From NCBI RefSeq assembly GCF_036867415.1, contig NZ_JBAJHU010000001.1:682001-746000 (forward strand): a stretch of 64,000 nucleotides of DNA, in the 5' to 3' direction. The notes under the pieces are model-generated. The model was given only the letters and a program-made list of their open reading frames with translations. It ran no database searches and was not told the DNA's origin. Below, one piece after another: positions 15,025 to 23,030 of this stretch (its first letter is position 1; each line of letters begins with the position of its first letter). Source of the DNA: Rossellomorea sp036867415. Its GTDB lineage: Bacteria > Bacillota > Bacilli > Bacillales > Bacillaceae_B. The position numbers were made by a program, and so were the translations under genes.

Positions 15025-15423
15025 TTGGGAAGTTTATTAGTAATAGGAGCCATCTTGTTTATACTCATTAACTTAATCTATTTCTTTAAGAATAAAGAAT
15101 TCAAATACAGTTACTTCAGTACGAAGATGTTCTATAAATTATTCTTTGTACTCACGGGAGTCATGATTGCGTTTGCCGTCCTTTACTATGGATTGGGCAT
15201 TAATGGTACCGTATTGCGATACAGCATGCCGGATGGAGAGCCAGTACCCCATTCCTTTACAAATTACCTATACTTCAGCGGGGTGACGATCTTGGCGGTA
15301 GGATATGGCGACTTCCTTCCAGTGGGACATTTACGCTTCTTCGCACTCTTAGAAGCAGCCATCGGACTTCTGCTTCCATCCGCCTACTTCATGAAAGTGC
15401 TGAATTCAAAAGATAGAGAGTAG
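15025..15423 (+). CDS. Two-helix potassium-channel-like protein (GYGD filter)
   Basis: A 132-residue membrane protein with a pore-loop signature TILAVGYGDFLPVG between its last two hydrophobic segments. The GYGD selectivity filter marks the potassium-channel fold; there is no C-terminal RCK or cyclic-nucleotide domain, so this is a bare pore module. The N-terminus adds another hydrophobic helix (residues 1-20). The start is TTG at 15025, with AAGGAGG 11 nt upstream. A paralogue with the same layout lies at 59180-59581. Ion and gating are not shown; potassium is the expectation from the filter. Confidence 0.82.
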   Translation: MGSLLVIGAILFILINLIYFFKNKEFKYSYFSTKMFYKLFFVLTGVMIAFAVLYYGLGINGTVLRYSMPDGEPVPHSFTNYLYFSGVTILAVGYGDFLPVGHLRFFALLEAAIGLLLPSAYFMKVLNSKDRE

Positions 15424-15544
15424 CTTTGTTGAAGATCTGTCAAACCCTGTAAATAAGCAAAATAAGGACCTTCAAATGAATGGAATATTGTGCTCTTATG
15501 AAAATACGGCAGGGTTATTGAATATTGTTGTTTAATAAATAATG

Positions 15545-15595
15545 AAAAAGAACATCCCGGAAGGCAAGAATGACCAAACAGGATGTTCTTTTTCT
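15545..15595. terminator. Terminator between the channel gene and the DUF2269-like gene
   Basis: AAAGAACATCC and GGATGTTCTTT form the arms with T runs on both sides (AGGATGTTCTTTTTCT plus; GGATGTTCTTTTTCATT minus). It can serve both directions. Confidence 0.75.
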
Positions 15596-15597
15596 AT

Positions 15598-16038
15598 TTA
15601 CCACAAATTCGGCTTGACTACCATAAACCAAAGCATAGCGAGCAGAAGAAAGAGGTAAGTACATATCGTTCGTTTCAGTTTTGCGATCAAAGGTTCCCGT
15701 TCCTCTTGCTCATCGTCAAACTTTCTGAGCGTCGGGGAAAAGGCCCTTGCCAGAAAGAATAGTGAGCAGAACATGATTAAGAGGGTCATGACGATCCACG
15801 GGGTATCCCAAGACCAGGGACCCAATAATACCAACAGGATTCCTGAACCGACTAGTACGTGTCCAGCGTGTTTGGATAACCTTACAGTAAAACGGAATGT
15901 ATCCAAGTACGGAGTCACTTCTTCTCCTGAAGCTGTGCGCAGTTTCTTGATCATCGGCAGCAAAATGAAAAAGGGACCGATAGAAGCCACTACACTTAGA
16001 ACGTGGAGATAAATAATGATTCGATAGAATATATCCAT
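15598..16038 (-). CDS. DUF2269-like small membrane protein
   Basis: 146 residues with four hydrophobic segments (about 6-26, 58-72, 80-97 and 125-141). The conserved start IIIYLHVLSVVASIGPFFI places a His in the first helix, as in DUF2269-type proteins, some of which may bind haem. No soluble domain. It follows the ASCH-domain gene by 9 nt, so the two form an operon. Function is unknown; the family call is from overall pattern. Confidence 0.7.
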   Translation of the reverse strand: MDIFYRIIIYLHVLSVVASIGPFFILLPMIKKLRTASGEEVTPYLDTFRFTVRLSKHAGHVLVGSGILLVLLGPWSWDTPWIVMTLLIMFCSLFFLARAFSPTLRKFDDEQEEREPLIAKLKRTICTYLFLLLAMLWFMVVKPNLW

Positions 16039-16047
16039 ATCCCTGAC

Positions 16048-16386
16048 CTAGTTGTTTACGGCACTGAATTCATGTACCCAGACTCTCATCTTTGGATGCC
16101 AAGGCATTCCCGGATGGTATGAGAGAATGGTTTCCTTGTATTCTTCCACTGATTGAAAGCCTTCCTGACGCGCATGCTCATCGGTCAATTCTCCAAGAGA
16201 TTGAGAGTATACTTTATCCACTATGTACTTTTTACCTTTTAATTCCATGATTTCCCCAACATCGGCATAACGTCCGTTACGGCGGGTTGCCGTTTTTTTA
16301 CCCTGAAGAACCAGGTCAACGTCTTCTTCCTTTGTTACGAGACGCTCGATGCTGCATGTTTTAGGCGGTAATTCTTGATTATTCAT
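16048..16386 (-). CDS. ASCH-domain protein
   Basis: 112 residues of one ASCH fold, related to PUA-like RNA-binding domains. It has a conserved GKKTATRR motif (around residues 29-36), whose Lys/Thr/Arg pattern matches YqfB/ASCH proteins, and a C-terminal HPKMRVWVHEFSAV strand. Some ASCH proteins are amidohydrolases acting on modified nucleosides; others may bind RNA. AAAGGAGCG lies before the ATG. It leads a two-gene operon with the DUF2269-like membrane protein. Activity cannot be set from sequence. Confidence 0.82.
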   Translation of the reverse strand: MNNQELPPKTCSIERLVTKEEDVDLVLQGKKTATRRNGRYADVGEIMELKGKKYIVDKVYSQSLGELTDEHARQEGFQSVEEYKETILSYHPGMPWHPKMRVWVHEFSAVNN

Positions 16387-16584
16387 AGTAAATCGCTCCT
16401 TTCGCTATTTACTATAGCATAAAGTTTTCATGTCTATCTTCATATATTAAAAAACTCTGTAAGAATCAAATTTCTTACATAAATTTGGTGATTCACCGTA
16501 GTAAAGAAGTAAAAGGGGTGATATGATGAAATGAAAATGCAGGAAACATGACTGCAGAAATCTACTGAAAAGGTCTTGAGTACA

Positions 16585-17523
16585 TTGAAAAAATGGCAGA
16601 CATACTTAGTATTAGTGTTTATCATGATGATTTGGGGGTTCAATGTCCCTGCATTGAAAACATTGGTGACAGAGTTCACCCCCGTAACGATAACATCACT
16701 GCGAATTTTTACTGCAGGAGTTACGGTATTTATCATTTTGGGAATCATGAAAAAAGTAAGAAAACCGACTAAACGGGAAAGCATCTTTATCATTGGCGGC
16801 GGGCTTCTGAATGTTGTGAGCCATCATTACTTTCTGTCTGTAGGTTTAACGCTGACCACCTCCACCAACGGGGGTCTCATACTGGGAACAGGTCCGCTGC
16901 TGACGGCGCTCCTGGCTTCCATTCTACTGAGAAACCGGCCGACAGTCATCAAAGTCATTGGGTTTATTCTCGGAGGCATCGGGGTTTCCACCATTGTATT
17001 ATCAGGAGGGGAAGGACTCGGAAATCTGAATGGCGGAGATGCGATGGTGTTCATTTCCATCTTTTCTCAGGCACTGAGCTTCATTATCATCAGCCGGGCA
17101 GCCAAAACGCTTGATCCACGTTTATTAACTGGATATATGCTTGTATTCGGTTCCGTCATCCTGTTCTGTATCGGCTTAGTCACAGAGCCGGAGGGACTCA
17201 CGCAGCTAAGTGGGGCATCGATTGGGATGTGGATGCTGTTTATTGCTTCAGCTATGCTAGCGACTGCTGTCGGACATATGCTGTATAACCATTCGATCGG
17301 TCAGCTCGGGGCAGCCGAGGCCTCTATCTTTCTTAATCTCAACACGTTCTTCTCCTTAATAGGGGCTGCCATATTCTTAGGCGAAAAAATCACCTCCTAT
17401 CATTTACTGGGACTATTGTTCATCATTATGGGAGTCATTTGCGGGGCAGGAACACTGGAAGAAATGATTATCAAGAGGAAGAGGAATCGGTTCTATACGA
17501 AACAACAGAAACACCATATGTAA
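16585..17523 (+). CDS. EamA-family (DMT) transporter
   Basis: A ten-helix drug/metabolite transporter of 312 residues made of two EamA repeats. The first opens with YLVLVFIMMIWGFNVPALK, where the WG-N motif is typical. The second carries AMLATAVGHMLYNHSIGQLGAAEASIFLNL and an FLGEKIT end. TTG at 16585 is preferred to TTG at 16576 because AAAAGG is only 2 nt from the latter but 11 nt from the former. Substrate is unknown; amino acids or metabolites are usual. Single-gene unit with its own terminator. Confidence 0.87.
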   Translation: MKKWQTYLVLVFIMMIWGFNVPALKTLVTEFTPVTITSLRIFTAGVTVFIILGIMKKVRKPTKRESIFIIGGGLLNVVSHHYFLSVGLTLTTSTNGGLILGTGPLLTALLASILLRNRPTVIKVIGFILGGIGVSTIVLSGGEGLGNLNGGDAMVFISIFSQALSFIIISRAAKTLDPRLLTGYMLVFGSVILFCIGLVTEPEGLTQLSGASIGMWMLFIASAMLATAVGHMLYNHSIGQLGAAEASIFLNLNTFFSLIGAAIFLGEKITSYHLLGLLFIIMGVICGAGTLEEMIIKRKRNRFYTKQQKHHM

Positions 17524-17527
17524 GGCA

Positions 17528-17562
17528 AAGTCTATTCACGAATTCTGTGGGTAGACTTTTTT
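17528..17562 (+). terminator. Terminator of the EamA gene
   Basis: AAGTCTATTCAC/GTGGGTAGACTT stem with two wobble pairs, then TTTTTTG. Confidence 0.8.
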
Positions 17563-17775
17563 GTACGCATTTTGGATATGCCGTGCAACATTTTAATATT
17601 TAACGTGAAATTTAGAGGGTTTTCATATAGGTATAAAGAATTACATAAGTGAATATGTTTAGTGATAAAGTCATCGTTTTTCAAGTGGTACGTTTACGAA
17701 GCAGACTTATGTTGCTTAAGAATAAAACGATGGACAAGGGACACATTATACTTAACATGACGGAGGTGTTGTTTG

Positions 17776-17919
17776 ATGGAAAATAAACCATTTCATTACG
17801 ATGGAAGCAGCCATATGACAGACGGTGCACCAACAGAGAATGAGCCATTCGAGTTGACTGGGGAAATGAGAAAAAATATCGGTGCAAATCCTTTCGAAGC
17901 CGTGACAGAGGAAAAGTGA
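17776..17919 (+). CDS. Small hypothetical protein (47 aa)
   Basis: ATG at 17776 with GGAGGTG 7 nt upstream. The product is acidic, hydrophilic and likely disordered, with motifs HYDGSSHMTDGAP and NPFEAVTEEK. No membrane segment. A terminator follows, so it is a stand-alone short transcript. A longer minus-strand frame over the same bases lacks a good ribosome site and overlaps this terminator. The family is not recognised; short proteins of this kind in Bacillaceae are often sporulation- or stress-linked, but nothing here shows it. Confidence 0.65.
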   Translation: MENKPFHYDGSSHMTDGAPTENEPFELTGEMRKNIGANPFEAVTEEK

Positions 17920-17927
17920 GAAGACGG

Positions 17928-17957
17928 GGTGTTGTCAGAGATGACAGCATCTTTTTT
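17928..17957 (+). terminator. Terminator after the 47-residue gene
   Basis: GGTGTTGTCA/TGACAGCATC stem (wobble pairs) with loop GAGA, then TTTTTTT. Confidence 0.75.
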
Positions 17958-18089
17958 TATGGAATCCCCCGGGAGGTTTGCTTGCTAATTATGACCGGGA
18001 ATCACCGGTATCTAAATTTCTGCGAATAGAAAATCAATTTCTTCACAAAATGAATAAGACGAAAAATTGAAGATAAGGAAGGGAATATC

Positions 18090-18725
18090 ATGACCAAATT
18101 ATTGTACATCACCGCACATCCGCATGACGATACGATGTCTTACAGTATGGCTGCAGCAAAAGCATTCATGGATACGTACAAAGAAGTGAATCCAAATGAT
18201 GAAGTAGTACATATCGACTTATATAAAGAACATATTCCTCATATTGATGCAGACGTATTCAGCGGCTGGGGGAAGCTGCAGTCGGGTAAAGGGTTTGAAG
18301 AGCTGTCCCCTGATGAAAAGCAGAAGGTTCAGCGATTGAATGAACTTTCAGATCAATTTATTAATGGAGATAAATACGTTTTTGTCACTCCTTTATGGAA
18401 TTTCTCTTTTCCTCCCCTTATGAAAGCATACATTGATTCTGTGGCAGTAGCAGGAAAGAGCTTCAAGTACACCCCGGAAGGTCCTGTCGGGCTATTAACG
18501 GATAAGAAAGCCCTTCATATCCAGGCACGAGGCGGCATCTACTCTGAGGGACCGGCTGCTGAGATGGAAATGGGCCACCGTTATCTCACTATCATTATGC
18601 AATTCTTCGGAGTGCCGTCGTTTCAGGGCTTATTTGTTGAGGGTCATGCAGCCATGCCCGATAAAGCAGCCGGGATCAAAGCGGACGGAATCGCACGTGC
18701 AAGGGATATGGCACATACATTTTAA
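18090..18725 (+). CDS. FMN-dependent NADH-azoreductase (AzoR family)
   Basis: A 211-residue flavodoxin-like NAD(P)H quinone/azo reductase. It carries the N-terminal phosphate loop LYITAHPHDDTMSYSMAAA, the FMN loop TPLWNFSFPPLMKAYIDSV, and the GPVGLLTDKKALHIQARGG strand. B. subtilis AzoR1/AzoR2 proteins have the same size and motifs. In vivo these enzymes detoxify quinones by two-electron reduction using FMN as cofactor in a cytosolic dimer. GAAGGGAA lies about 8 nt before the ATG. Single gene with its own terminator; no operator could be recognised upstream. Confidence 0.92.
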   Translation: MTKLLYITAHPHDDTMSYSMAAAKAFMDTYKEVNPNDEVVHIDLYKEHIPHIDADVFSGWGKLQSGKGFEELSPDEKQKVQRLNELSDQFINGDKYVFVTPLWNFSFPPLMKAYIDSVAVAGKSFKYTPEGPVGLLTDKKALHIQARGGIYSEGPAAEMEMGHRYLTIIMQFFGVPSFQGLFVEGHAAMPDKAAGIKADGIARARDMAHTF

Positions 18726-18730
18726 TGAAC

Positions 18731-18768
18731 AAAGCCTGGCTCCCGTTTCTGGAGGACCAGGCTCTTTT
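18731..18768 (+). terminator. Terminator after the azoreductase gene
   Basis: AGCCTGG...CCAGGCT outer stem with an inner CTCC/GGAG pair, then CTTTT. It lies between converging genes. Confidence 0.75.
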
Positions 18769-18770
18769 GA

Positions 18771-20045
18771 TTAAACGATCGGCTTGTTGACTTCGCCAGC
18801 TTTTGGTTCAGGTACAAAGGCAAGAATGATGAGACCGATGATGAAGAGAATGACCAGGCTGAATACACCGCTGCTGGAGTCGCCCGTGACCTGTGCGGTT
18901 ACTCCGACTAGGAGAGGACCCAGGATGGAAGCGAATTTACCGAAAATATTATAAAAACCGAAGAACTCATTTGAGTTTTTCTTAGGAATCAATTTGGCAA
19001 AATAAGCGCGGCTGAGTGCCTGGATCCCGCCTTGAGAGGAAGCGACGAGCATAGCGAGGATCCAGAAATCCAGGGTCGTTTCAAGGAAGTATGCATAAAT
19101 GCATACAACGATATAGACGCTGATTCCGACGTAGAGCATTTTTTTTCCTGTGAATCGTTCTGCCAGACGTCCATACAAAATCGCGAACGGTCCGGCAACC
19201 ACCTGCGTGACAAACAGGATGATCAGCAAATTCGTTGCTGTGATTCCGAGATCCGTACCATAGGCGGTCGACATCGTGATGATCGTTCCGACTCCATCAA
19301 TATAGAAGAAATAAGCAAGTAGGAATAAGAAGAGTGCACGATACTGTCTGATTTCTTTCAGTGTTTTGCCGAGACGCTTAAAACTGTTTACCACAGGCTT
19401 CTGTTCCCGTTCGATGAAGTAACGCTGATGAACGTTTTTAATAAGCGGAATTGAAAACAGTCCCCACCAGACGGCGGTTATCAAAAATGCGATTTTACTT
19501 GCAACGGTGGTCGTAAGCGGCAGGATTCCATTCTGTGACAACACAATGATTGCGATGCTGATGATGAAGGGAATCGTGCTCCCGATATATCCGAACCCGA
19601 ATCCTCTCGATGACACTTTATTCATACGTTCTTCTGTGGTGACATCGGTGAGAAAAGCATCATAGAAGACATTTGAACCTGCAGATCCTATGGCTGCCAC
19701 CGTATAGAAAATCAAAAGTAAAAGCCATTGATCACTGGGAACAAACGCAAGGATCGCTGTAAACGTCACTCCGAGAGCGAAGAAGAAGGTGAAGAATTTC
19801 TTTTTATAGCCTTGATAATCTGCAATTGTACCAAGGATGGGACTGAGCAGCGCCAAAATGAAGGTGGCGATCGCAACGGTATAACCCAGATACGCAGTGG
19901 AATCTGCGGGACTGACACCGGCATTAGTGGCTGCCGCTTTATAAAAGAGTGGAAAAACCGCCGTTGAGATAATGATTGAATAGGCAGAGTTTGCCCAGTC
20001 ATAAAAGATCCAGCTGTTTTCTTCTTTGGTAAATCGTTTCATCAT
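18771..20045 (-). CDS. MFS transporter of the UMF1/ATG22 type
   Basis: 424 residues with about twelve membrane segments. The start KEENSWIFYDWANSAYSIIISTAVFPLFY is the hallmark of the UMF1 (Atg22/YxiO) branch of the major facilitator superfamily. The loop between helices 2 and 3 reads GTIADYQGYKKK. The C-terminal half has SQGGIQALSRAYFAKLIPK, also typical of this branch. Members are thought to export amino acids or small metabolites, but substrates in Bacillus are not known. ATG at 20045 follows GGGGGGAATAGG. The upstream phosphodiesterase gene on the same strand is only 39 nt away, so co-transcription is likely. Confidence 0.87.
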   Translation of the reverse strand: MMKRFTKEENSWIFYDWANSAYSIIISTAVFPLFYKAAATNAGVSPADSTAYLGYTVAIATFILALLSPILGTIADYQGYKKKFFTFFFALGVTFTAILAFVPSDQWLLLLIFYTVAAIGSAGSNVFYDAFLTDVTTEERMNKVSSRGFGFGYIGSTIPFIISIAIIVLSQNGILPLTTTVASKIAFLITAVWWGLFSIPLIKNVHQRYFIEREQKPVVNSFKRLGKTLKEIRQYRALFLFLLAYFFYIDGVGTIITMSTAYGTDLGITATNLLIILFVTQVVAGPFAILYGRLAERFTGKKMLYVGISVYIVVCIYAYFLETTLDFWILAMLVASSQGGIQALSRAYFAKLIPKKNSNEFFGFYNIFGKFASILGPLLVGVTAQVTGDSSSGVFSLVILFIIGLIILAFVPEPKAGEVNKPIV

Positions 20046-20084
20046 CCTATTCCCCCCCAGGAACTTAATCCCCTTTTCTACTAT

Positions 20085-21383
20085 TTATTCTTCTATCAGT
20101 TCTTCCATTACAATCCCGTCTGTTTTTCCTAAATCGAGACCCAGCAGCCGGGCGAAAGTCGGACCTTCGTCTACGAGGTGCATGGCTTCGATCTCTTTAT
20201 GAGGAACGATTCCTTTCCCTGCTGCGATGAAAATGGTCGTGTAGTTTTCTTTTTTGGGGGAATAGCCGTGAGAGCCCCATGTATATCGTTTTTCTTTCAC
20301 ATCTTCATGAGTGATGGTATGGATGAGTTCACCATCCAGTGAATCTTTGAAATAATACCCGTGCCGGGCTTCAAGCATGAAGGCACAAGTGTGATCTGCC
20401 CCCATTTCACCAGCTTCTTCACCGGAGTAAATCTGTTGAATTCCGTTTGAAGGATCTTCATAAAGTTCATAGAGAAGCTGTTCGACCTCCTTTTTGACAG
20501 TGTTATCTCTAACATAAACATAAGCAGAACCGTCACAGCCTTTACAATATGCTTTCCAGTCTTTGACCTTCCGCCCTGAATCAAGGGAGATGAAGCCTCT
20601 TTCTTTCAACAGAACATTTAATTGTACAGCTTTTGATTCATCAAGCGCGCTGTGATCTCCAATTACAGCGATAGCAGAGTGATCATATATTCCAGCTTCC
20701 TTCAGAGATCCGATGATCCTTCCGAGCCTCTGGTCATGACGGAGTATGGCGGTATGTGCTTCATCCGAGGAAAAACCATGATAATGCCTCTGGGTATCAA
20801 GGTCGGTAAAATGAACAAGCAGTAAATGGGGCTTCTTTTCTTTAATTGTTGCAACTGTTGACTCCAGGACAAAGTCATCAAGTTCCGGCTGATTGAGCCC
20901 CTTCCTGATATGACCGAAGCGGCGGTTAAGACTTAGTTGATAAAGCGGACTCCCGTTAAAAAGGGATACAAGTATCTGATTATGCCAAGAGCGATTGGCG
21001 AAGATTTCAGGCATATTATAGTCAATATCGGCTTTGGCAGTAACCGGCCACAATAAGGCGGCTGTCGTCATGCCGGCCTTCTTTGCTTCATCATATAAAG
21101 TGGTGCCTCTCACATGCCGGCGATGCCAGTACCAGTCCGGGGACACCATGCCTGGTTGAATGAAGGTATTGTTAATGATACCGTGACGGTTCGGGAAATT
21201 CCCGGTCACGATTGTGGCATGACATGGATAGGTGACAGATGGATAGATCGTTTCTACATTTTTACAGAGGAATCCGTTCGTGAGCAGTTCATTGAAGTGG
21301 GGGAGATCCTTTAGTAAGGTGTAGTCCTGTGACGATAAACAATCGAATGAGATGACGATCAGGTGCTCAGTAAGACGAGTCAT
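20085..21383 (-). CDS. Alkaline-phosphatase-superfamily phosphodiesterase (nucleotide pyrophosphatase-like)
   Basis: A 432-residue metal-dependent phosphodiesterase of the NPP/type I phosphodiesterase branch. Metal and catalytic residues are visible. They include Asp in VISFDCLS, the nucleophile Thr/Ser in YPSVTYPCHATIVTGNFPNRHGI, LVHFTDLDTQRHYHGF (two metal ligands), and VIGDHSALDES. No signal peptide, so it acts in the cytosol. ATG at 21383 is chosen because GGAGG lies 5 nt upstream; an in-frame TTG at 21395 overlaps that ribosome site. It precedes the UMF1-type transporter in the same direction. The substrate is unknown. Confidence 0.86.
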   Translation of the reverse strand: MTRLTEHLIVISFDCLSSQDYTLLKDLPHFNELLTNGFLCKNVETIYPSVTYPCHATIVTGNFPNRHGIINNTFIQPGMVSPDWYWHRRHVRGTTLYDEAKKAGMTTAALLWPVTAKADIDYNMPEIFANRSWHNQILVSLFNGSPLYQLSLNRRFGHIRKGLNQPELDDFVLESTVATIKEKKPHLLLVHFTDLDTQRHYHGFSSDEAHTAILRHDQRLGRIIGSLKEAGIYDHSAIAVIGDHSALDESKAVQLNVLLKERGFISLDSGRKVKDWKAYCKGCDGSAYVYVRDNTVKKEVEQLLYELYEDPSNGIQQIYSGEEAGEMGADHTCAFMLEARHGYYFKDSLDGELIHTITHEDVKEKRYTWGSHGYSPKKENYTTIFIAAGKGIVPHKEIEAMHLVDEGPTFARLLGLDLGKTDGIVMEELIEE

Positions 21384-21654
21384 AAAGTCCTCCAAAAAGC
21401 TTGATAAATTTGTACTATATACCTATTAATATAACAGAACATTCAGAATAAAAATATGATTTATTTAGTGTGTGGGAAAGTGCAATTTGAACAAAATCAT
21501 CTCATAATGGCAAGTGAGGTCGGGGGATTTAAGTACCGCATAAATCAGCAGAGGATTATCATGTCTGCAATCAGGGTAATGATGATTGATAAAATAATGA
21601 AAGCATTATAAGATGACATAGGGAAAAGAAGCAGTGATGCTTCATTTATGTGAG
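21384..21654. other. Intergenic region before the envelope cassette
   Basis: AT-rich, with no convincing gene. A 16-codon frame at 21561-21611 has GAGGATT upstream but no other support. The region holds the divergent leaders of the phosphodiesterase gene and the deacetylase cassette. Confidence 0.5.
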
Positions 21655-21682
21655 TTGACCGTGCCCTGAAGAATTGTAATAG
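21655..21682 (+). promoter_or_regulatory. Predicted promoter of the deacetylase-DedA-glycosyltransferase cassette
   Basis: TTGACC (21655-21660), 16-nt spacer, TAATAG (21677-21682). Transcription would begin near 21690, which argues against the TTG at 21690 as the start of the first gene. Confidence 0.5.
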
Positions 21683-21722
21683 GCAGGCATTGCTTAACTT
21701 GTCCGCTGGGAGTGTAGAACCA

Positions 21723-22430
21723 TTGGTTGAAATAGTGGTTATTATCATAGGCATTTTTTTCATTTATTCAATTTTAAGTACAATAATCATTCGGTGTTTG
21801 AACGTGCGGATCATCAGAAGGGTACCGCAGGACGATACCATCGCATTAACATTCGACGACGGTCCTCATCCGGTTTATACCCGGCAACTATTGGATGTTC
21901 TTGAGAAACACGGGGTTAAGGCAACATTCTTCATTGTGGGTGAGAATGCAGAGCGGTATCCTGAATTGATCGATCGGATGAAGGCGGCTGGTCATTCATT
22001 TGGGGTTCACCATTACAGACATCGATCAAGCTGGTTCTTAAGCCCTCTTGGATTAAAGAGTCAATTGGATAATTCGAATCAGATCATAAAGAGGTTGACC
22101 GATGAAGAGGCTTTCTTCTACCGTCCGCCATGGGGACATCTTAACCTGTTCACTTTATTCTTCACCAGGCGCTGGCATATTGTCATATGGTCCCATATCT
22201 TTAAGGACTGGAAAGTGAAGGAATGTAAGGAAAACTTGCTTCAACGGTTAAATGAGGCAGATACCCGCGGAGCAATCTTCGTCCTTCATGACAACGGGGC
22301 AACGTTTGGTGCCGAGGAGGAAGCTCCTCATTATATGGTAGAATGTTTAGATGCATATATTGAGGAGGCGCTGAACAGAAATATCCGTTTCATCTCCCTG
22401 GATGATGCATTTCAAATGAAGGAGTCATAG
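21723..22430 (+). CDS. Membrane-anchored polysaccharide deacetylase (NodB domain)
   Basis: A carbohydrate-esterase-4 enzyme that removes acetyl groups from N-acetylated sugars. After one N-terminal membrane helix (VEIVVIIIGIFFIYSILSTI) comes the NodB domain. It has the catalytic motif LTFDDGPHPVYT, metal-binding His residues in GVHHYRHRSSWF, RPPWGH, and the last motif IFVLHDNGATFG. TTG at 21723 is chosen over TTG at 21690 because GGGAGTG lies 8 nt upstream and the earlier TTG would sit at the predicted transcription start. It is followed after one base by a DedA gene and then a lipid-type glycosyltransferase, so its substrate may be a glycolipid rather than peptidoglycan. That is an inference. 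Confidence 0.86.
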   Translation: MVEIVVIIIGIFFIYSILSTIIIRCLNVRIIRRVPQDDTIALTFDDGPHPVYTRQLLDVLEKHGVKATFFIVGENAERYPELIDRMKAAGHSFGVHHYRHRSSWFLSPLGLKSQLDNSNQIIKRLTDEEAFFYRPPWGHLNLFTLFFTRRWHIVIWSHIFKDWKVKECKENLLQRLNEADTRGAIFVLHDNGATFGAEEEAPHYMVECLDAYIEEALNRNIRFISLDDAFQMKES

Positions 22431-22431
22431 C

Positions 22432-23028
22432 ATGGGCAGCGAACAGATCATTCACTATATACAAATGTACAGTTATTTCATCATTTTTCTGTTTTTATTC
22501 TGTGGAATCGTAGGGATTCCTTCACCCGAAGAATCGCTGCTTTTTTTAATCGGGGTATTGGCAGCCCACGGCCAGTTATCCATGTTATGGGGGATTGTAT
22601 TTTCATTCCTCGGAACCTATACCGGAATGATCGGTGGATACTACGGTGGAAAGTTAATCGGGTATCCGATCATCAATAAATACGGGAAATGGATAGGGAT
22701 TACAAAGGACAAGGCAGATGATTTTGAAACGCAGTTCAAGCGGAATTCATCAAAAACCTTGGTCATGGGATTTTTCATGCCGGGACTTCGCCAGGTCGCC
22801 CCTTACCTGTCCGGGATCTTTTCGATTAACATCATGAGGTATTTGCTTATTACATGTGCGGGTTCGATGATATGGACTATCACATACATCCTGCTGGGAT
22901 GGGGACTCGGAAGTTCATTTCCGATTAACCCTAATTATGTTCCTTATCTAGGGGTCGGTTTATTGGTCATTTTTATCGTATCATCACTGGCACGCTATCT
23001 AAGGAAGCGAAGGAAAGTGAGGGGATAG
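22432..23028 (+). CDS. DedA-family membrane protein
   Basis: 198 residues with the DedA/VTT signatures: GIPSPEESLLFLIGVLAAHG near residue 25, the glycine-rich GTYTGMIGGYYGGKLIGYP, and the Arg-containing FMPGLRQVAPYLSGIF re-entrant loop. Recent work assigns DedA proteins roles as lipid-carrier translocases (for example undecaprenyl-phosphate and phosphatidylethanolamine flipping). The ATG follows AAGGAGTCATAGC, with that ribosome site inside the end of the deacetylase gene; the gap is one base. Downstream the glycosyltransferase starts after 2 nt. This tight packing suggests that all three act on one membrane-linked glycan or glycolipid. Confidence 0.9.
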   Translation: MGSEQIIHYIQMYSYFIIFLFLFCGIVGIPSPEESLLFLIGVLAAHGQLSMLWGIVFSFLGTYTGMIGGYYGGKLIGYPIINKYGKWIGITKDKADDFETQFKRNSSKTLVMGFFMPGLRQVAPYLSGIFSINIMRYLLITCAGSMIWTITYILLGWGLGSSFPINPNYVPYLGVGLLVIFIVSSLARYLRKRRKVRG

Positions 23029-23030
23029 CT

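Noticed and set aside
15598..16386. ASCH plus membrane protein as a toxin-antitoxin or defence pair
   Set aside because: Neither protein shows toxin or nuclease motifs, and the ASCH and DUF2269-like families are ordinary housekeeping proteins in Bacillaceae.
17681..17950. An 89-codon minus-strand frame
   Set aside because: It starts inside the terminator of the 47-residue plus-strand gene and covers that gene antisense without a good ribosome site.
21561..21611. A 16-codon frame with GAGGATT before its ATG
   Set aside because: The ribosome site is weak and it lies in an AT-rich leader just before a predicted promoter; nothing else supports it.
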